This document shows positions 8,996 through 17,584 of a stretch of 47,028 nucleotides of DNA, in pieces. The notes beneath the pieces were generated by a model that was not told where the DNA came from, did no database searches, and saw only the letters and a program-made list of their open reading frames with translations. The DNA is from Bradyrhizobium huanghuaihaiense (GTDB taxonomy: Bacteria > Pseudomonadota > Alphaproteobacteria > Rhizobiales > Xanthobacteraceae), in the NCBI RefSeq assembly GCF_007830635.1, contig NZ_VLLA01000040.1:1-47028 (forward strand), given 5' to 3'. Positions within the stretch are counted from its first letter, which is position 1. Each line of letters opens with the position of its first letter. Made by a program: the position numbers and the translations under genes.

Positions 8996-9203
8996 CCTTC
9001 TGCTAAGCCCTCAGGCGATTGTTTGAAGGGAAATGGTAACCATATGAACCCCACTATCGCGACCGAGTAGACCGGCGCAGCTCCCCTCATCCATCCGTCT
9101 AGATTCAGGGAGATACGCAACATCCCCTCTTGCGCGGGGGCTCTGGATGGTCAAAGTGGCGCGTTCGTGCGGTGCACCAAAAGCGCCCGCGAGGAGTTTT
9201 CCG

Positions 9204-9605
9204 ATGATTGGTCTAGTACTTGTGACCCACGGGCGCCTTGCCGACGAATTCAAGGCAGCGCTTGAACATGTCATGGGCCCACAAAAGCAAATCGAAGCGA
9301 TCACGATCGGCGCCGAAGATGATTCCGATCTCTGCCGAAGCGATATCATCGAGGCGGTTAACCGCGTCGATTCCGGCGATGGCGTTGCGATCCTCACCGA
9401 CATGTTCGGCGGCACGCCGTCGAACCTCGCAATATCCTGCATGAGCCGGCCCAAGGTCGAAGTGCTCGCAGGCATCAACCTGCCCATGCTGGTGAAGCTC
9501 GCCAAGGTGCGCGAGGAGCGTCCGCTGCCGGACGCGATCGCGATGGCCCAGGAAGCTGGCCGCAAATACGTCACCATCGCCAGTCGCGTGCTCGCCGGCA
9601 AATGA
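9204..9605 (+). CDS. PTS EIIA component, mannose-family (EIIA-Man/ManX-like)
   Basis: A cytosolic phosphocarrier that accepts phosphate from HPr. At 133 residues it is the stand-alone EIIA-Man domain. The phosphorylated His9 is in MIGLVLVTHG, and the domain signature LTDMFGGTPSN is present. No EIIB, EIIC or EIID genes are nearby, so the role is regulatory and not sugar uptake, as in other alphaproteobacteria. ATG 9204 is preceded by GAGGAG (9191-9196), which decides the start over the 57-base longer frame. A 208-bp gap from hprK may hold its own promoter. The end overlaps the HPr start as ATGA. Confidence 0.95.
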   Translation: MIGLVLVTHGRLADEFKAALEHVMGPQKQIEAITIGAEDDSDLCRSDIIEAVNRVDSGDGVAILTDMFGGTPSNLAISCMSRPKVEVLAGINLPMLVKLAKVREERPLPDAIAMAQEAGRKYVTIASRVLAGK

Positions 9606-9919
9606 GCGACGACGCGCCACAAGCGGCGACAGGCGTGCCCGCGGGCGCGATCTCCAAGGAGCTCCTGATCATCAACAAGCGCGGCCTGCACGCGCGCGCC
9701 TCGGCGAAATTCGTCCAGGCGGTCGAGCGCTTCAACGCGCAGGTGTGGGTGACGCGCGGCGGCGAGACCGTCGGCGGCACCTCGATCATGGGCCTGATGA
9801 TGCTCGCCGCGGGGCCGGGCACGACGATCACCGTCGCCGCGACGGGTGATGATGCGGAAGCCGCGCTTGCGGCGATCACCGAGCTCGTTGAGAGCAAGTT
9901 CAACGAGGAAGGGGTCTGA
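9602..9919 (+). CDS. HPr family phosphocarrier protein
   Basis: Phosphocarrier of 105 residues. His30 in NKRGLHARASAKF is the EI-dependent site and Ser61 in GGTSIMGLMMLAA the HPr-kinase site. It has about 15 extra N-terminal residues compared with E. coli HPr. The four-base overlap with the EIIA gene suggests coupled translation. EI-Ntr (ptsP) is not in the window. It is the last gene of the chvI-chvG-hprK-EIIA-HPr cluster and is followed directly by a long palindromic repeat. Confidence 0.95.
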   Translation: MSDDAPQAATGVPAGAISKELLIINKRGLHARASAKFVQAVERFNAQVWVTRGGETVGGTSIMGLMMLAAGPGTTITVAATGDDAEAALAAITELVESKFNEEGV

Positions 9920-9936
9920 GCCACGCGCTCGGCGCC

Positions 9937-10027
9937 GTAGGGTGGGCAAAGCGAAGCGTGCCCACGACTTTTCTGGCGATTATCGAGAGATGGTGGGCAC
10001 GGCGCGTCGCGCCTTTGCCCACCCTAC
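9937..10027. repeat. Palindromic intergenic repeat, family A (copy 1, simple form)
   Basis: Outer arms GTAGGGTGGGCAAAG and CTTTGCCCACCCTAC are perfect inverted repeats enclosing about 60 bases. The left arm has its own hairpin GTGGGCAAAGCG / AAGCGTGCCCAC. The same arms recur at 18667-18786 and 20193-20312, where a mini-hairpin interrupts the left hairpin. Here it probably also ends transcription between HPr (+) and the glycosyltransferase (-). Confidence 0.85.
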
Positions 10028-10046
10028 GAGACCGACAACGTCGCAA

Positions 10047-11672
10047 TCACTTCCCCGGCGGCGCGATGTAGATATTCCAGCTCATCGACGGGCCGGCCTT
10101 GCCGTGGGTGAAACGGCGCGTCGTCATCACGATGCGCTCGGCGTTGGGCGCAGTCTCCGACACCCATTTCTCGAACGCCGGCAGGCGGCCGTCGGTCGGG
10201 TCGAACACGCCGATGAAGCCGTACTTCTTCACGTCGTCGCGCGAGGTCAGGCCGGAATCCCAGGCCTCTAACGGCAGCAATGCGGAGGGATGATCCGGGC
10301 TGTAGAACACCAGCGGCTGGATTTGCTCCATCGTGCCGGCAACGACGGCCCAGCGCGAGCCGAAGCGGGTGTGCCAGGCCTGGGTCAATTCGCGCGCGAG
10401 CTCCGAGCGCGCGCCATAGATCTGTGCGTTGCCGGCATTGGCGGCCATCTCGCGCGCGGCGATCCAGGGCGAGGCCGCGAGCGTCGCGACGCTGAGCACG
10501 AGCCAGATCGTGGCGATGTTGAACAGCACCGCGCTCTGCACCCGCAGCGCCGGAATCGCGACCAGCGCTAAGGGCACCAGGAAGAACAGCGAGATGCCCC
10601 AGTCGGTCTTCATGTAGATGTTGAAGGCCAGCGCGCCGAGCGGCGGGCCGACCGCGACGATGACCTGGACGATCCAGATATTCAGCGCCTGCGCAACATT
10701 GACGCCCGGATTGGCGCCGCGCGCCCAGGCGCGCGTGACGATGCGCGACGGCGCACGCACGAGCAGCTTGAGCCACGGCGGCACCCACGCCATGGCGAGC
10801 GCGGCCAGCGCCACCGGCAGCGCCAGCAACGCGAAATTGTGCAGGGCATAGCCGGCCACGAGCTGATGCACGAGACGCGCGTCATCGAGGCTGTAGGTGT
10901 CGCCGGCATAGGTCAGCGGCACGAAATGCGCCTCCGCGAGCCAGACGATGTGCGGGATCATCGCCACGACCATCGTCGCGATCGCCACCCACGGCGCCGG
11001 TGACGTCAGGAACTTCACGCGCTCCGGATGGATCAGCGCGGCAAGGCCGATGGCGCCGATCATGGTCAGCACCCAATATTTGGTCATCAGCGCCAGCGCG
11101 CCGGCAAGGCCGAGCCAGATGCCGGACTGCCAGCTCCGCTTCTCGAAGGCGTTGAGATAAGCGAGCACCAGCAGGGGCAGCGTGACGAGCTGGAGCAGGT
11201 CGGGGTTGTACTTGAAGCCCTTGAAATTGAAGATCGGATAGAGCGCGACCATCACCACGACCAGGAACGCGCGGCGCGCATCCACCACGCGCAAGGCAAC
11301 CAGCCAGCAGATCACCATGCCGATGCCGACCGTCGTCATCGCCAGCGCATAGGTCGCCCAGTCGGTCGCGGGGAACATCCTGAACCAGAGGCCGGCGACC
11401 CAGCCCGACAGCGGCGGGTGCTTGCCATAGCCCCAGAGGAATTTCTGGCCCCAGCCCCAGGCTTCTGCGACGTCCATGTGAACGTCCTGCGCCGCCTTCA
11501 GATTGATCAGGATGAAGGTCCAGAGCACGCCATGCAGGATGGCGAGCTGGATCACCAGCCAGAGGCGAGCCTCGGGGCGGGTCGCGCAGGCGACCAGCCA
11601 GGCCCGGAAACGGTTGTAACCCAAGCGGGTCTTTGCCCGCGCTCTGGCGGAGGGGATCGAGGTAGTCGACAT
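10047..11672 (-). CDS. Glycosyltransferase family 39 (ArnT/PMT-like) membrane protein
   Basis: A 541-residue integral membrane enzyme of the type that moves a sugar from a polyprenyl-phosphate donor to a lipid or protein on the periplasmic side. About ten hydrophobic helices are visible. The first periplasmic loop has the family acidic site and substrate motif: DVHMDVAEAWGWG followed by YGKHPPLSGWV. The C-terminal 100 residues are soluble. The actual sugar and acceptor cannot be told. The start at 11672 gives a short charged cytosolic head before the first helix. It is transcribed alone, divergent from lepA. Confidence 0.88.
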   Translation of the reverse strand: MSTTSIPSARARAKTRLGYNRFRAWLVACATRPEARLWLVIQLAILHGVLWTFILINLKAAQDVHMDVAEAWGWGQKFLWGYGKHPPLSGWVAGLWFRMFPATDWATYALAMTTVGIGMVICWLVALRVVDARRAFLVVVMVALYPIFNFKGFKYNPDLLQLVTLPLLVLAYLNAFEKRSWQSGIWLGLAGALALMTKYWVLTMIGAIGLAALIHPERVKFLTSPAPWVAIATMVVAMIPHIVWLAEAHFVPLTYAGDTYSLDDARLVHQLVAGYALHNFALLALPVALAALAMAWVPPWLKLLVRAPSRIVTRAWARGANPGVNVAQALNIWIVQVIVAVGPPLGALAFNIYMKTDWGISLFFLVPLALVAIPALRVQSAVLFNIATIWLVLSVATLAASPWIAAREMAANAGNAQIYGARSELARELTQAWHTRFGSRWAVVAGTMEQIQPLVFYSPDHPSALLPLEAWDSGLTSRDDVKKYGFIGVFDPTDGRLPAFEKWVSETAPNAERIVMTTRRFTHGKAGPSMSWNIYIAPPGK

Positions 11673-11786
11673 GGCCCGCTTGCTAGCGCGTTTTGGCCCG
11701 CCGTGGAATCAGCTTGGCGTGAAGAAAGGCCCTGAAAATACAGCAATATGGTTGCCGCACGGGGATGTGAGTGGTATCCCGCGCCC

Positions 11787-13598
11787 ATGACGACCGTCCC
11801 CATTTCCAACATCCGCAATTTCTCCATCGTCGCCCATATCGACCATGGCAAATCGACGCTGGCCGACCGCCTGATCCAGATGACCGGCGGCCTCTCCGAC
11901 CGCGAGATGGCGGGCAAGGAGCAGGTGCTCGATTCCATGGACATCGAGCGCGAGCGCGGCATCACCATCAAGGCGCAGACGGTGCGCCTCGCCTACCGCG
12001 CCAAGGACGGCAAGGATTACATCTTCAACCTGATGGACACGCCCGGCCATGTCGACTTCGCCTACGAGGTCTCGCGGTCGCTGGCGGCGTGCGAAGGTTC
12101 CCTCCTCGTGGTCGATGCCAGCCAGGGCGTCGAAGCGCAGACGCTCGCCAACGTCTACCAGGCGCTCGACAACAACCACGAGATCGTCCCGGTCCTGAAC
12201 AAGGTCGACCTGCCCGCGGCCGAGCCCGAGAAGGTCAAGCAGCAGATCGAGGACGTCATCGGCATCGACGCCTCCGACGCGGTGATGATCTCCGCCAAGA
12301 CCGGCCTTGGCATTCCCGACGTGCTGGAAGCCATCGTCACCCGCCTGCCGCCGCCGAAGGGCGATCGCGAGGCGACCTTGAAGGCACTGCTGGTCGACAG
12401 CTGGTACGACGTCTATCTCGGCGTCGTCGTGCTGGTGCGAATCGTCGACGGCACGATGAAGAAGGGCCAGCGCGTGCGCATGATGGGCACGGGCGCGGCC
12501 TACGACGTCGAGCGCGTCGGCTTCTTCACGCCGAAAATGCAGCAGGTCGACGAGCTCGGCCCCGGCGAGATCGGCTTCATCACCGCCGCGATCAAGGAAG
12601 TCGCCGACACCCGCGTCGGCGACACCATCACCGACGACAGGAAGCCGGTCGCGGACATGCTGCCCGGCTTCAAGCCGGCCATCCCCGTGGTGTTCTGCGG
12701 CCTGTTCCCGGTCGATGCCGACGATTTCGAGACGCTGCGCGCCGCGATGGGCAAGCTGCGCCTCAACGACGCCAGCTTCTCCTTCGAGATGGAGACATCC
12801 GCCGCGCTCGGCTTCGGCTTCCGCTGCGGCTTCCTCGGGCTGCTGCACCTCGAGATCATCCAGGAGCGGCTGTCGCGCGAGTTCGATCTCAACCTGATCG
12901 CGACCGCGCCGAGCGTCATCTACAAGATGAAGCTCACCGACGGCACCGAGCTCGAGATCCACAATCCCGTCGACATGCCCGACGTGGTGAAGATCGAGGA
13001 GATCCAGGAGCCCTGGATCGAAGCGACGATCCTCACGCCGGACGAATATCTCGGCAGCGTGCTTAAGCTCTGCCAGGACCGACGCGGCTCGCAGAAGGAG
13101 CTGACTTACGTCGGCGCCCGCGCCATGGTGAAATACGATCTGCCGCTCAACGAGGTCGTGTTCGACTTCTACGACCGCCTGAAGTCGGTCTCCAAGGGCT
13201 ACGCCTCGTTCGACTATCATCTCACCGACTACAAGCCGGCCGACCTCGTCAAGATGCAGATCCTGGTCAATGCCGAGCCGGTGGATGCGCTCTCCATGCT
13301 GGTCCACCGCACCCGCGCGGAGGGCCGCGGCCGCGCCATGGTCGAGAAGATGAAGGAGCTGATCCCCCCGCACATGTTCCAGATCCCGATCCAGGCGGCG
13401 ATCGGCGGCAAGGTGATCGCCCGCGAGACGGTGCGCGCGCTGCGCAAGGACGTCACCGCGAAGTGCTACGGCGGCGACATCACGCGTAAGCGCAAACTTC
13501 TGGAGAAGCAGAAGGAAGGCAAGAAGAAGATGCGGCAGTTCGGCAAGGTCGACATCCCGCAGGAAGCTTTTATCGCCGCACTGAAGGTGGATAGCTGA
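11787..13598 (+). CDS. lepA: Elongation factor 4 (LepA), ribosome back-translocase GTPase
   Basis: A translational GTPase of 603 residues, normal length. G1 is AHIDHGKST (16-24), the switch I region is ERERGITIKAQ, G3 is DTPGHVDF and G4 is NKVD. Domains II-IV follow, and the LepA-specific C-terminal domain ends with a lysine-rich stretch (LLEKQKEGKKKMRQFGKVD). I take ATG 11787 (MTTVPISNIRNF), since the frame upstream to 11748 does not resemble LepA. A hairpin at 13639-13662 lies downstream. Confidence 0.97.
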   Translation: MTTVPISNIRNFSIVAHIDHGKSTLADRLIQMTGGLSDREMAGKEQVLDSMDIERERGITIKAQTVRLAYRAKDGKDYIFNLMDTPGHVDFAYEVSRSLAACEGSLLVVDASQGVEAQTLANVYQALDNNHEIVPVLNKVDLPAAEPEKVKQQIEDVIGIDASDAVMISAKTGLGIPDVLEAIVTRLPPPKGDREATLKALLVDSWYDVYLGVVVLVRIVDGTMKKGQRVRMMGTGAAYDVERVGFFTPKMQQVDELGPGEIGFITAAIKEVADTRVGDTITDDRKPVADMLPGFKPAIPVVFCGLFPVDADDFETLRAAMGKLRLNDASFSFEMETSAALGFGFRCGFLGLLHLEIIQERLSREFDLNLIATAPSVIYKMKLTDGTELEIHNPVDMPDVVKIEEIQEPWIEATILTPDEYLGSVLKLCQDRRGSQKELTYVGARAMVKYDLPLNEVVFDFYDRLKSVSKGYASFDYHLTDYKPADLVKMQILVNAEPVDALSMLVHRTRAEGRGRAMVEKMKELIPPHMFQIPIQAAIGGKVIARETVRALRKDVTAKCYGGDITRKRKLLEKQKEGKKKMRQFGKVDIPQEAFIAALKVDS

Positions 13599-14031
13599 GG
13601 CGGACGCTGAAGCTGTTTCACGAATCCATTCGCCGACGCCATGCCCGGGCTTGCTCCCGGGCATTTGCATTTTGGACTCTGCCGAGACGTCGTGCATGGG
13701 CGGAGTAAGCAAAAAGATCGAAATCAACCCCATGCACAGTAGCCGGGGGTTTGTTTGGATTGAGTTTTTTTTGATTTTCAGAATTCCATTTGCTCCGTCG
13801 GGCAAAACAGGGGCATAATGCAATCATCGCGGTGTGTGGCACATCGTCATTCCGGGGCTCGGCGCGAGGCAGGAATGACGATGCGGCGAACGCCTTGATC
13901 ATCGCGACGGAAGAGACCGCGCTCACGGCAGAGCGGCAAATCGCGCATCGCGGGTCACCTTGCCCTTCACCGGCAGATGGGCCACCATCCCCGTGCGCAG
14001 TATCAACAAAACCAAAAGCGCGAGGAAACGC
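13599..14031. other. 433-bp gap between lepA and the MFS gene: two hairpins, no gene
   Basis: The gap holds the lepA terminator-like hairpin (13639-13662) and an AT-richer patch around 13715-13790. A perfect 12-bp inverted repeat CATCGTCATTCC / GGAATGACGATG lies at 13842-13853 and 13872-13883, flanking GC-rich bases. ORFs here run through the repeat and look non-coding. The MFS promoter should be in the last 150 bases. Confidence 0.6.
13639..13662 (+). terminator. Hairpin downstream of lepA
   Basis: ATGCCCGGG and CCCGGGCAT form a perfect nine-base stem with a six-base loop, 40 bases after the lepA stop. Only TTTG follows, so the T-run is weak. It is a plausible terminator or mRNA stabiliser. 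Confidence 0.5.
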
Positions 14032-15267
14032 ATGAGCAAGCCATCAGGCTTCGACTATGGCTGGGTCATTGTCGCCGCGGGTGCGCTGATGACGTGCGTC
14101 GGCTTCGGCACGATGCTGTCGCTCGCGGTGTTTCTGCAGCCGATCTCGGAGGCGATGGGGTGGTCGCGCGCCGGCGTGTCGGCCGCCGCGACGCTGGATT
14201 TCCTCTGCATGGGGTTTGCCGCGTTCCTGTGGGGCACGCTGTCGGACCGGTTTGGCACTCGTATCGTGGTCCTCGCGGGAAGCGTTCTGCTGGGGATCGG
14301 TCTCATCGCCGCGAGCCAGGCGACGAGCCTGTGGCAATTCCAGCTCTCCTTCGGCGTGCTGATCGGTATTGCCGCCGGCAGCTTCTACGCGCCGATGATG
14401 GCGCTTGCGAGCGCATGGATCGAGAAGAACCGCAGCCTTGCGGTGGCGCTGGTCTCCGCCGGCATGGGCGTGTCGCCGGTGACGATCGCGCCAACCGCGA
14501 GCTGGCTGATCACGGCCTATGACTGGCGCACCGCGATGCTGGTGATCGGCTGTGCTGCGTGGGCGCTGCTGATCCCGGCCTGCTTCCTGGTGCGTCCGGC
14601 GCCGGCAACGACGGGCGCCACCGCTGCAGATGCCGCGCCGGAAGTCGAGCTGACCGCGGCGCAGGCGCTGCGCACGCCACAATTCATCGCGCTCGCAGCG
14701 GCGCATTTCGCCTGCTGCGCCGCGCATTCCGGCCCGATCTTCCACATGGTGTCCTATGCGATGGTCTGCGGCATCGCCCCGCTCACCGCGGTGACGGTCT
14801 ACAGCGTCGTCGGCGTCTCGGGCCTCGGCGGACGCCTGCTCCTGGGCGCGCTCGCCGACCGCATCGGTGCAAAGCCCGTGCTGGTCGGCGGCCTGTTCGT
14901 GCAGGCAATGTGCATCGCGACCTATCTTGCGGTCGCCCAGCTCGGCGAATTCTACGCGCTCTCGGTCGTGTTCGGCCTCGCCTATGGCGGCGTGATGCCG
15001 CTCTATGCGGTGCTGGTGCGCGAATTCTTTGGCGCGCGCATCATGGGCACGGTGTTCGGCGCGGTGTCGGCCTTTGCCAGCCTCGGCATGGCGCTCGGAC
15101 CCTGGGCCGGCGGCCTCGTGTTCGACAATTTCCAGCAATACACATGGCTGCACGTCGGCTCTTTCGCGATCGGGCTTGCCGCCGTCGCAGTGGCGCTGAG
15201 CTTCCCGACCAAACGGAGGCAGACGCTCGACCTTGGCCGCGCCGCAGCGTGGCGAGGCAACGCTTGA
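14032..15267 (+). CDS. MFS transporter, oxalate/formate antiporter or monocarboxylate type
   Basis: A 411-residue, 12-helix major facilitator. The opening FDYGWVIVAAGALMTCVGFG and the loop-2/3 motif GTLSDRFGTR are typical of the OFA/monocarboxylate branch. A second half-motif GALADRIGAKPVLV starts the C-terminal bundle. The substrate is probably a small organic anion, but this is inferred only from family. ATG 14032 is chosen because GAGGAAA (14022-14028) precedes it; the longer frame from 13960 adds a charged, non-conserved head. It stands alone between hairpin-rich spacers. Confidence 0.88.
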   Translation: MSKPSGFDYGWVIVAAGALMTCVGFGTMLSLAVFLQPISEAMGWSRAGVSAAATLDFLCMGFAAFLWGTLSDRFGTRIVVLAGSVLLGIGLIAASQATSLWQFQLSFGVLIGIAAGSFYAPMMALASAWIEKNRSLAVALVSAGMGVSPVTIAPTASWLITAYDWRTAMLVIGCAAWALLIPACFLVRPAPATTGATAADAAPEVELTAAQALRTPQFIALAAAHFACCAAHSGPIFHMVSYAMVCGIAPLTAVTVYSVVGVSGLGGRLLLGALADRIGAKPVLVGGLFVQAMCIATYLAVAQLGEFYALSVVFGLAYGGVMPLYAVLVREFFGARIMGTVFGAVSAFASLGMALGPWAGGLVFDNFQQYTWLHVGSFAIGLAAVAVALSFPTKRRQTLDLGRAAAWRGNA

Positions 15268-15332
15268 ACAGGCCGCAAAGGCTTTCGGCGCGGTCGACAT
15301 TCCCCCAGGGCTTTTTTTTGCCGCTCTCAGAC

Positions 15333-15360
15333 CCGCCTTCGCTCTTCGAGCTACGGCGGA
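15333..15360. repeat. Solo copy of a 29-nt mini-hairpin repeat
   Basis: This is the same unit as at 18180-18208, 18686-18714 and 20212-20240. It has an outer stem TCCGCC/GGCGGA (first base altered here), three-base internal loops, an inner stem GCTC/GAGC and a three-base loop. Here it stands alone, not inside a larger palindrome, in the gap between the MFS and GNAT genes. A CCCCCAGGG hairpin followed by eight T (15303-15319) just before it may end the MFS transcript. Confidence 0.75.
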
Positions 15361-15417
15361 CGAACTCCGCATCCGGCCAAGGCAGTTCTGACCGTATCTG
15401 ATAAGGCTCCAAGGGTG

Positions 15418-15867
15418 ATGGACCCTAAACTTGAACCAATAGTCGACAAATTACCCGCTGGCTTCGCTGACCTGGAGGCGGATGCAACAGCGGATGGCCA
15501 TCGGCAAATGACGCGCCTGGCCGCTGAGTTGACAGAGACCCCCGCCATTTTTCATGCAGCATACGCCTGCTATCTCGGCGGCAGACTCGCGGGTATCGGT
15601 GCGATGACCAACGAACCTGCACCGATAGGGCAACCGACGTGGAGAATGCGACGGTTCTACGTGCATCGCGAATTCAGACGGCGCAATGTTGCCTACACCA
15701 TTGCCATGGCGCTGTTGCAGGACGCGACCGGAAGCGTTTCCACCATGACTGTCCATGCAGGCAATCAGGCTGCAGCGCAGTTTTGGGAGGCGATTGGATT
15801 TAGCCGTGTTGTCGGTCTGGCCTGGTCCCACCAAAGAACGATGCTCGACACAACTGCCCGCATATGA
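15418..15867 (+). CDS. GNAT-family N-acetyltransferase
   Basis: About 149 residues. The acetyl-CoA-binding core of the GNAT fold is visible: strand 4 MRRFYVHREFRRRNVAYTI gives the R-R-x-x-x-A loop variant of Q/RxxGxG/A, and NQAAAQFWEAIGFSRV is the usual C-terminal helix. The substrate is unknown. GTG 15415 and ATG 15418 are adjacent in-frame starts; AAGGG lies close upstream, so the ATG is a compromise. The protein's last bases are followed at once by the promoter region of the next gene. Confidence 0.85.
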   Translation: MDPKLEPIVDKLPAGFADLEADATADGHRQMTRLAAELTETPAIFHAAYACYLGGRLAGIGAMTNEPAPIGQPTWRMRRFYVHREFRRRNVAYTIAMALLQDATGSVSTMTVHAGNQAAAQFWEAIGFSRVVGLAWSHQRTMLDTTARI

Positions 15868-15982
15868 GGTCGACGGCAGGTCCGGGTTGGCAGTCCCGGC
15901 AGCGCCGATTTCCTACTGCCAGAATCTGTCACTGCCCTGCGCTAGGCCTTCTTTCAGTGCACCAATCACTGAAAGGAAGACC

Positions 15983-16363
15983 ATGAATACCCAAAGCAGC
16001 GGCGAGGCAGTGCAGATCGCCAACACCTATGTCGAGGCCATCGCCCGCAAAGACGTCGATACGGTCATCTCCATCTCGGCGGACGACATCGTTTGCACAT
16101 CACCGCGCGGGCGGATCGTCGGGACCTCGACGTTTCGCGAGTTCCACGGCGGCTTTGCCCGCATGCTCCAGAAGGTGACGCCCCTCGCGACTTACGGCGA
16201 CGATCAGCAGGCTGTTGTCGTCTACAACGCGGACACCCATCCGGTTGCCAACGCCATCGTCGCGGAGCTCCTCAAGGTGAGGGACGGCAAGATCGTGTCG
16301 ACCGAGGTGATCTACGATGCCGCGCCGTTTGCCGCCTATGCGGCGACGGTCCAACCGCGCTAG
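15983..16363 (+). CDS. SnoaL/NTF2-like fold protein
   Basis: A small protein of 126 residues starting at ATG 15983 with AAGGAAG eight bases upstream. The pattern is that of NTF2-like/SnoaL proteins: an N-terminal helix with AIARKDVDTVISISADDIVC, a strand-rich middle (RIVGTSTFREFHGGFARML) and KVRDGKIVSTEVIYDAAPF near the end. Such proteins are often isomerases or binding proteins for small ligands. It is followed after 104 bp by a WYL regulator on the same strand, a pairing that suggests control by that regulator. Confidence 0.82.
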   Translation: MNTQSSGEAVQIANTYVEAIARKDVDTVISISADDIVCTSPRGRIVGTSTFREFHGGFARMLQKVTPLATYGDDQQAVVVYNADTHPVANAIVAELLKVRDGKIVSTEVIYDAAPFAAYAATVQPR

Positions 16364-16430
16364 GAATCCGGTCCAGCTCATCAAGCGGCGCGGCTGCCCG
16401 AAGCCGTGCCGCCATTCTGCGGTAGATTGC

Positions 16431-16445
16431 TGCCAATCTTTGGCA
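16431..16445. promoter_or_regulatory. Candidate operator of the WYL regulator
   Basis: TGCCAATCTTTGGCA is a perfect six-base inverted repeat with a three-base spacer, 22 bases before the regulator's start codon. Its position fits autoregulation. It is seen once in the window, so there is no comparative support. Confidence 0.45.
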
Positions 16446-16467
16446 GGATACCTGCTAGACTTGCAGC

Positions 16468-17163
16468 ATGTCCAAGAGCCAGCGGCTGTTCGACCTCATG
16501 CAGATCCTGCGGCGGCACCGTCATCCGGTGTCGGGCAGCAATCTGGCTGCCGAGGCGGGCGTCTCGCTGCGCACGATCTATCGCGACATCGCCGACCTGC
16601 AGGCGCTGGGCGCGCAGATCGAGGGCGAAGCCGGTCTTGGTTATGTGCTGCAGCCCGGCTTTCTCCTGCCCCCGCTGATGTTCTCCGAGCAGGAAATCCA
16701 GGCCCTCGCGCTCGGCGCCCAATGGGTGTCCCGCCAGACCGATGAAGAGTTCGCGCTGGCGGCGCGTAATGCGCTCGCGAAAATCGGCGCCGTGCTGCCG
16801 TCAGAGCTGCGGCACAAGATCGACGACAATGCATTTCATGTCGCGCACAGGCCGAAGCAACCCGAAGCCGTCGATCTCCGCCTTGTGCGCCAGGCCATGC
16901 GCGACCAGCACAAGCTTTCCATCGTGTATCGCGATCCGAATGGCGCGAAGACCACTCGGACGATCTGGCCGATTGGCGTCGCCTTTTTCGAATCCCGGCG
17001 CATCCTGGCCGGCTGGTGTGAAATGAGGAAGGATTTTCGCTCCTTCCGGGCGGATCGGATCGAAAAGCTCCGGCTCAAGACCGAACGTTATCCCGGCCGC
17101 CGGCGCGACCTCGTCAAGCAATGGCGGACCCAGGTCGACGCAGCCAGGCGTAGGATGGGTTGA
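16468..17163 (+). CDS. YafY/DeoR-type HTH regulator with WYL domain
   Basis: A 231-residue transcription regulator. The N-terminal winged helix (2-60) contains SGSNLAAEAGVSLRTIYRDI. A WYL ligand-sensing domain (about 135-200) contains LSIVYRDPNGAKTTRTIWPI and FFESRRILAGWCEMRKDFR. WYL domains sense small molecules or nucleic acids; the ligand here is unknown. The last codons and the stop (RMG-stop) are encoded inside the left arm of a family B palindromic repeat starting at 17150. The native C-terminus may therefore have been replaced by a few repeat-encoded residues. Confidence 0.9.
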   Translation: MSKSQRLFDLMQILRRHRHPVSGSNLAAEAGVSLRTIYRDIADLQALGAQIEGEAGLGYVLQPGFLLPPLMFSEQEIQALALGAQWVSRQTDEEFALAARNALAKIGAVLPSELRHKIDDNAFHVAHRPKQPEAVDLRLVRQAMRDQHKLSIVYRDPNGAKTTRTIWPIGVAFFESRRILAGWCEMRKDFRSFRADRIEKLRLKTERYPGRRRDLVKQWRTQVDAARRRMG

Positions 17164-17315
17164 GCTCTTGCGAAACCCATCGCCCTGCCGGGCGGACGGA
17201 GTATCTCTTACTTCTCGTTAGCTCGACCCGATTGTGGGGATGAGCTTGATGGGTTTCGCTTCGCTCTACCCATCCTACGAGCTTCGAGCTACGGCGGACA
17301 AGCCGCGCGACCCAT
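17150..17315. repeat. Palindromic intergenic repeat, family B (copy 1)
   Basis: The outer arms GTAGGATGGGT (17150-17160) and ACCCATCCTAC (17269-17279) are perfect inverted repeats. Inside are GCGAAACCCATC and GATGGGTTTCGC. A tail after 17279 carries half of the mini-hairpin unit (17282-17298) and GCGCGACCCATC. It overlaps the 3' end of the WYL regulator. A sister copy lies at 18071-18237. Confidence 0.8.
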
Positions 17316-17584
17316 CCGCCCCCGTCCCATCAGGTTGCGCCCGAGGAACCATCCAGGATGGACGTCGTTTCTACGCCAGTGGAGGTCCCTGATGATCAAC
17401 GAGCGGGAACAACACGACGTTTGAGCGGGTCGATACAAGGAAAGCTGGCAACGAGCCCCCGCCCGGTACGACGGGCCTCGCAAGCCACATCCGCCACTGG
17501 ACCGCGCACCAGGCCAGCTTTGTCAGGTAGATGAGCGGCCCATATCCTGCCGGTCGGTGAGAACCTCCGGATAGGAGCAACAAC
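17316..17584. other. Gap before the acidic small protein; no convincing gene
   Basis: Together with the family B repeat this makes a 421-bp stretch without a firm gene. It contains only a ten-codon ORF at 17391-17423. The long minus-strand frame 17396-17722 is the complement of the acidic-repeat gene and is not accepted as coding. Confidence 0.5.

Noticed and set aside
11709..13823. 704-codon minus-strand ORF opposite lepA
   Set aside because: Antisense of a well-identified GTPase gene; no own motifs.
13618..13926. 102-codon minus-strand ORF in the lepA-MFS gap
   Set aside because: It crosses both hairpins of the gap and has no ribosome site; probably repeat-derived.
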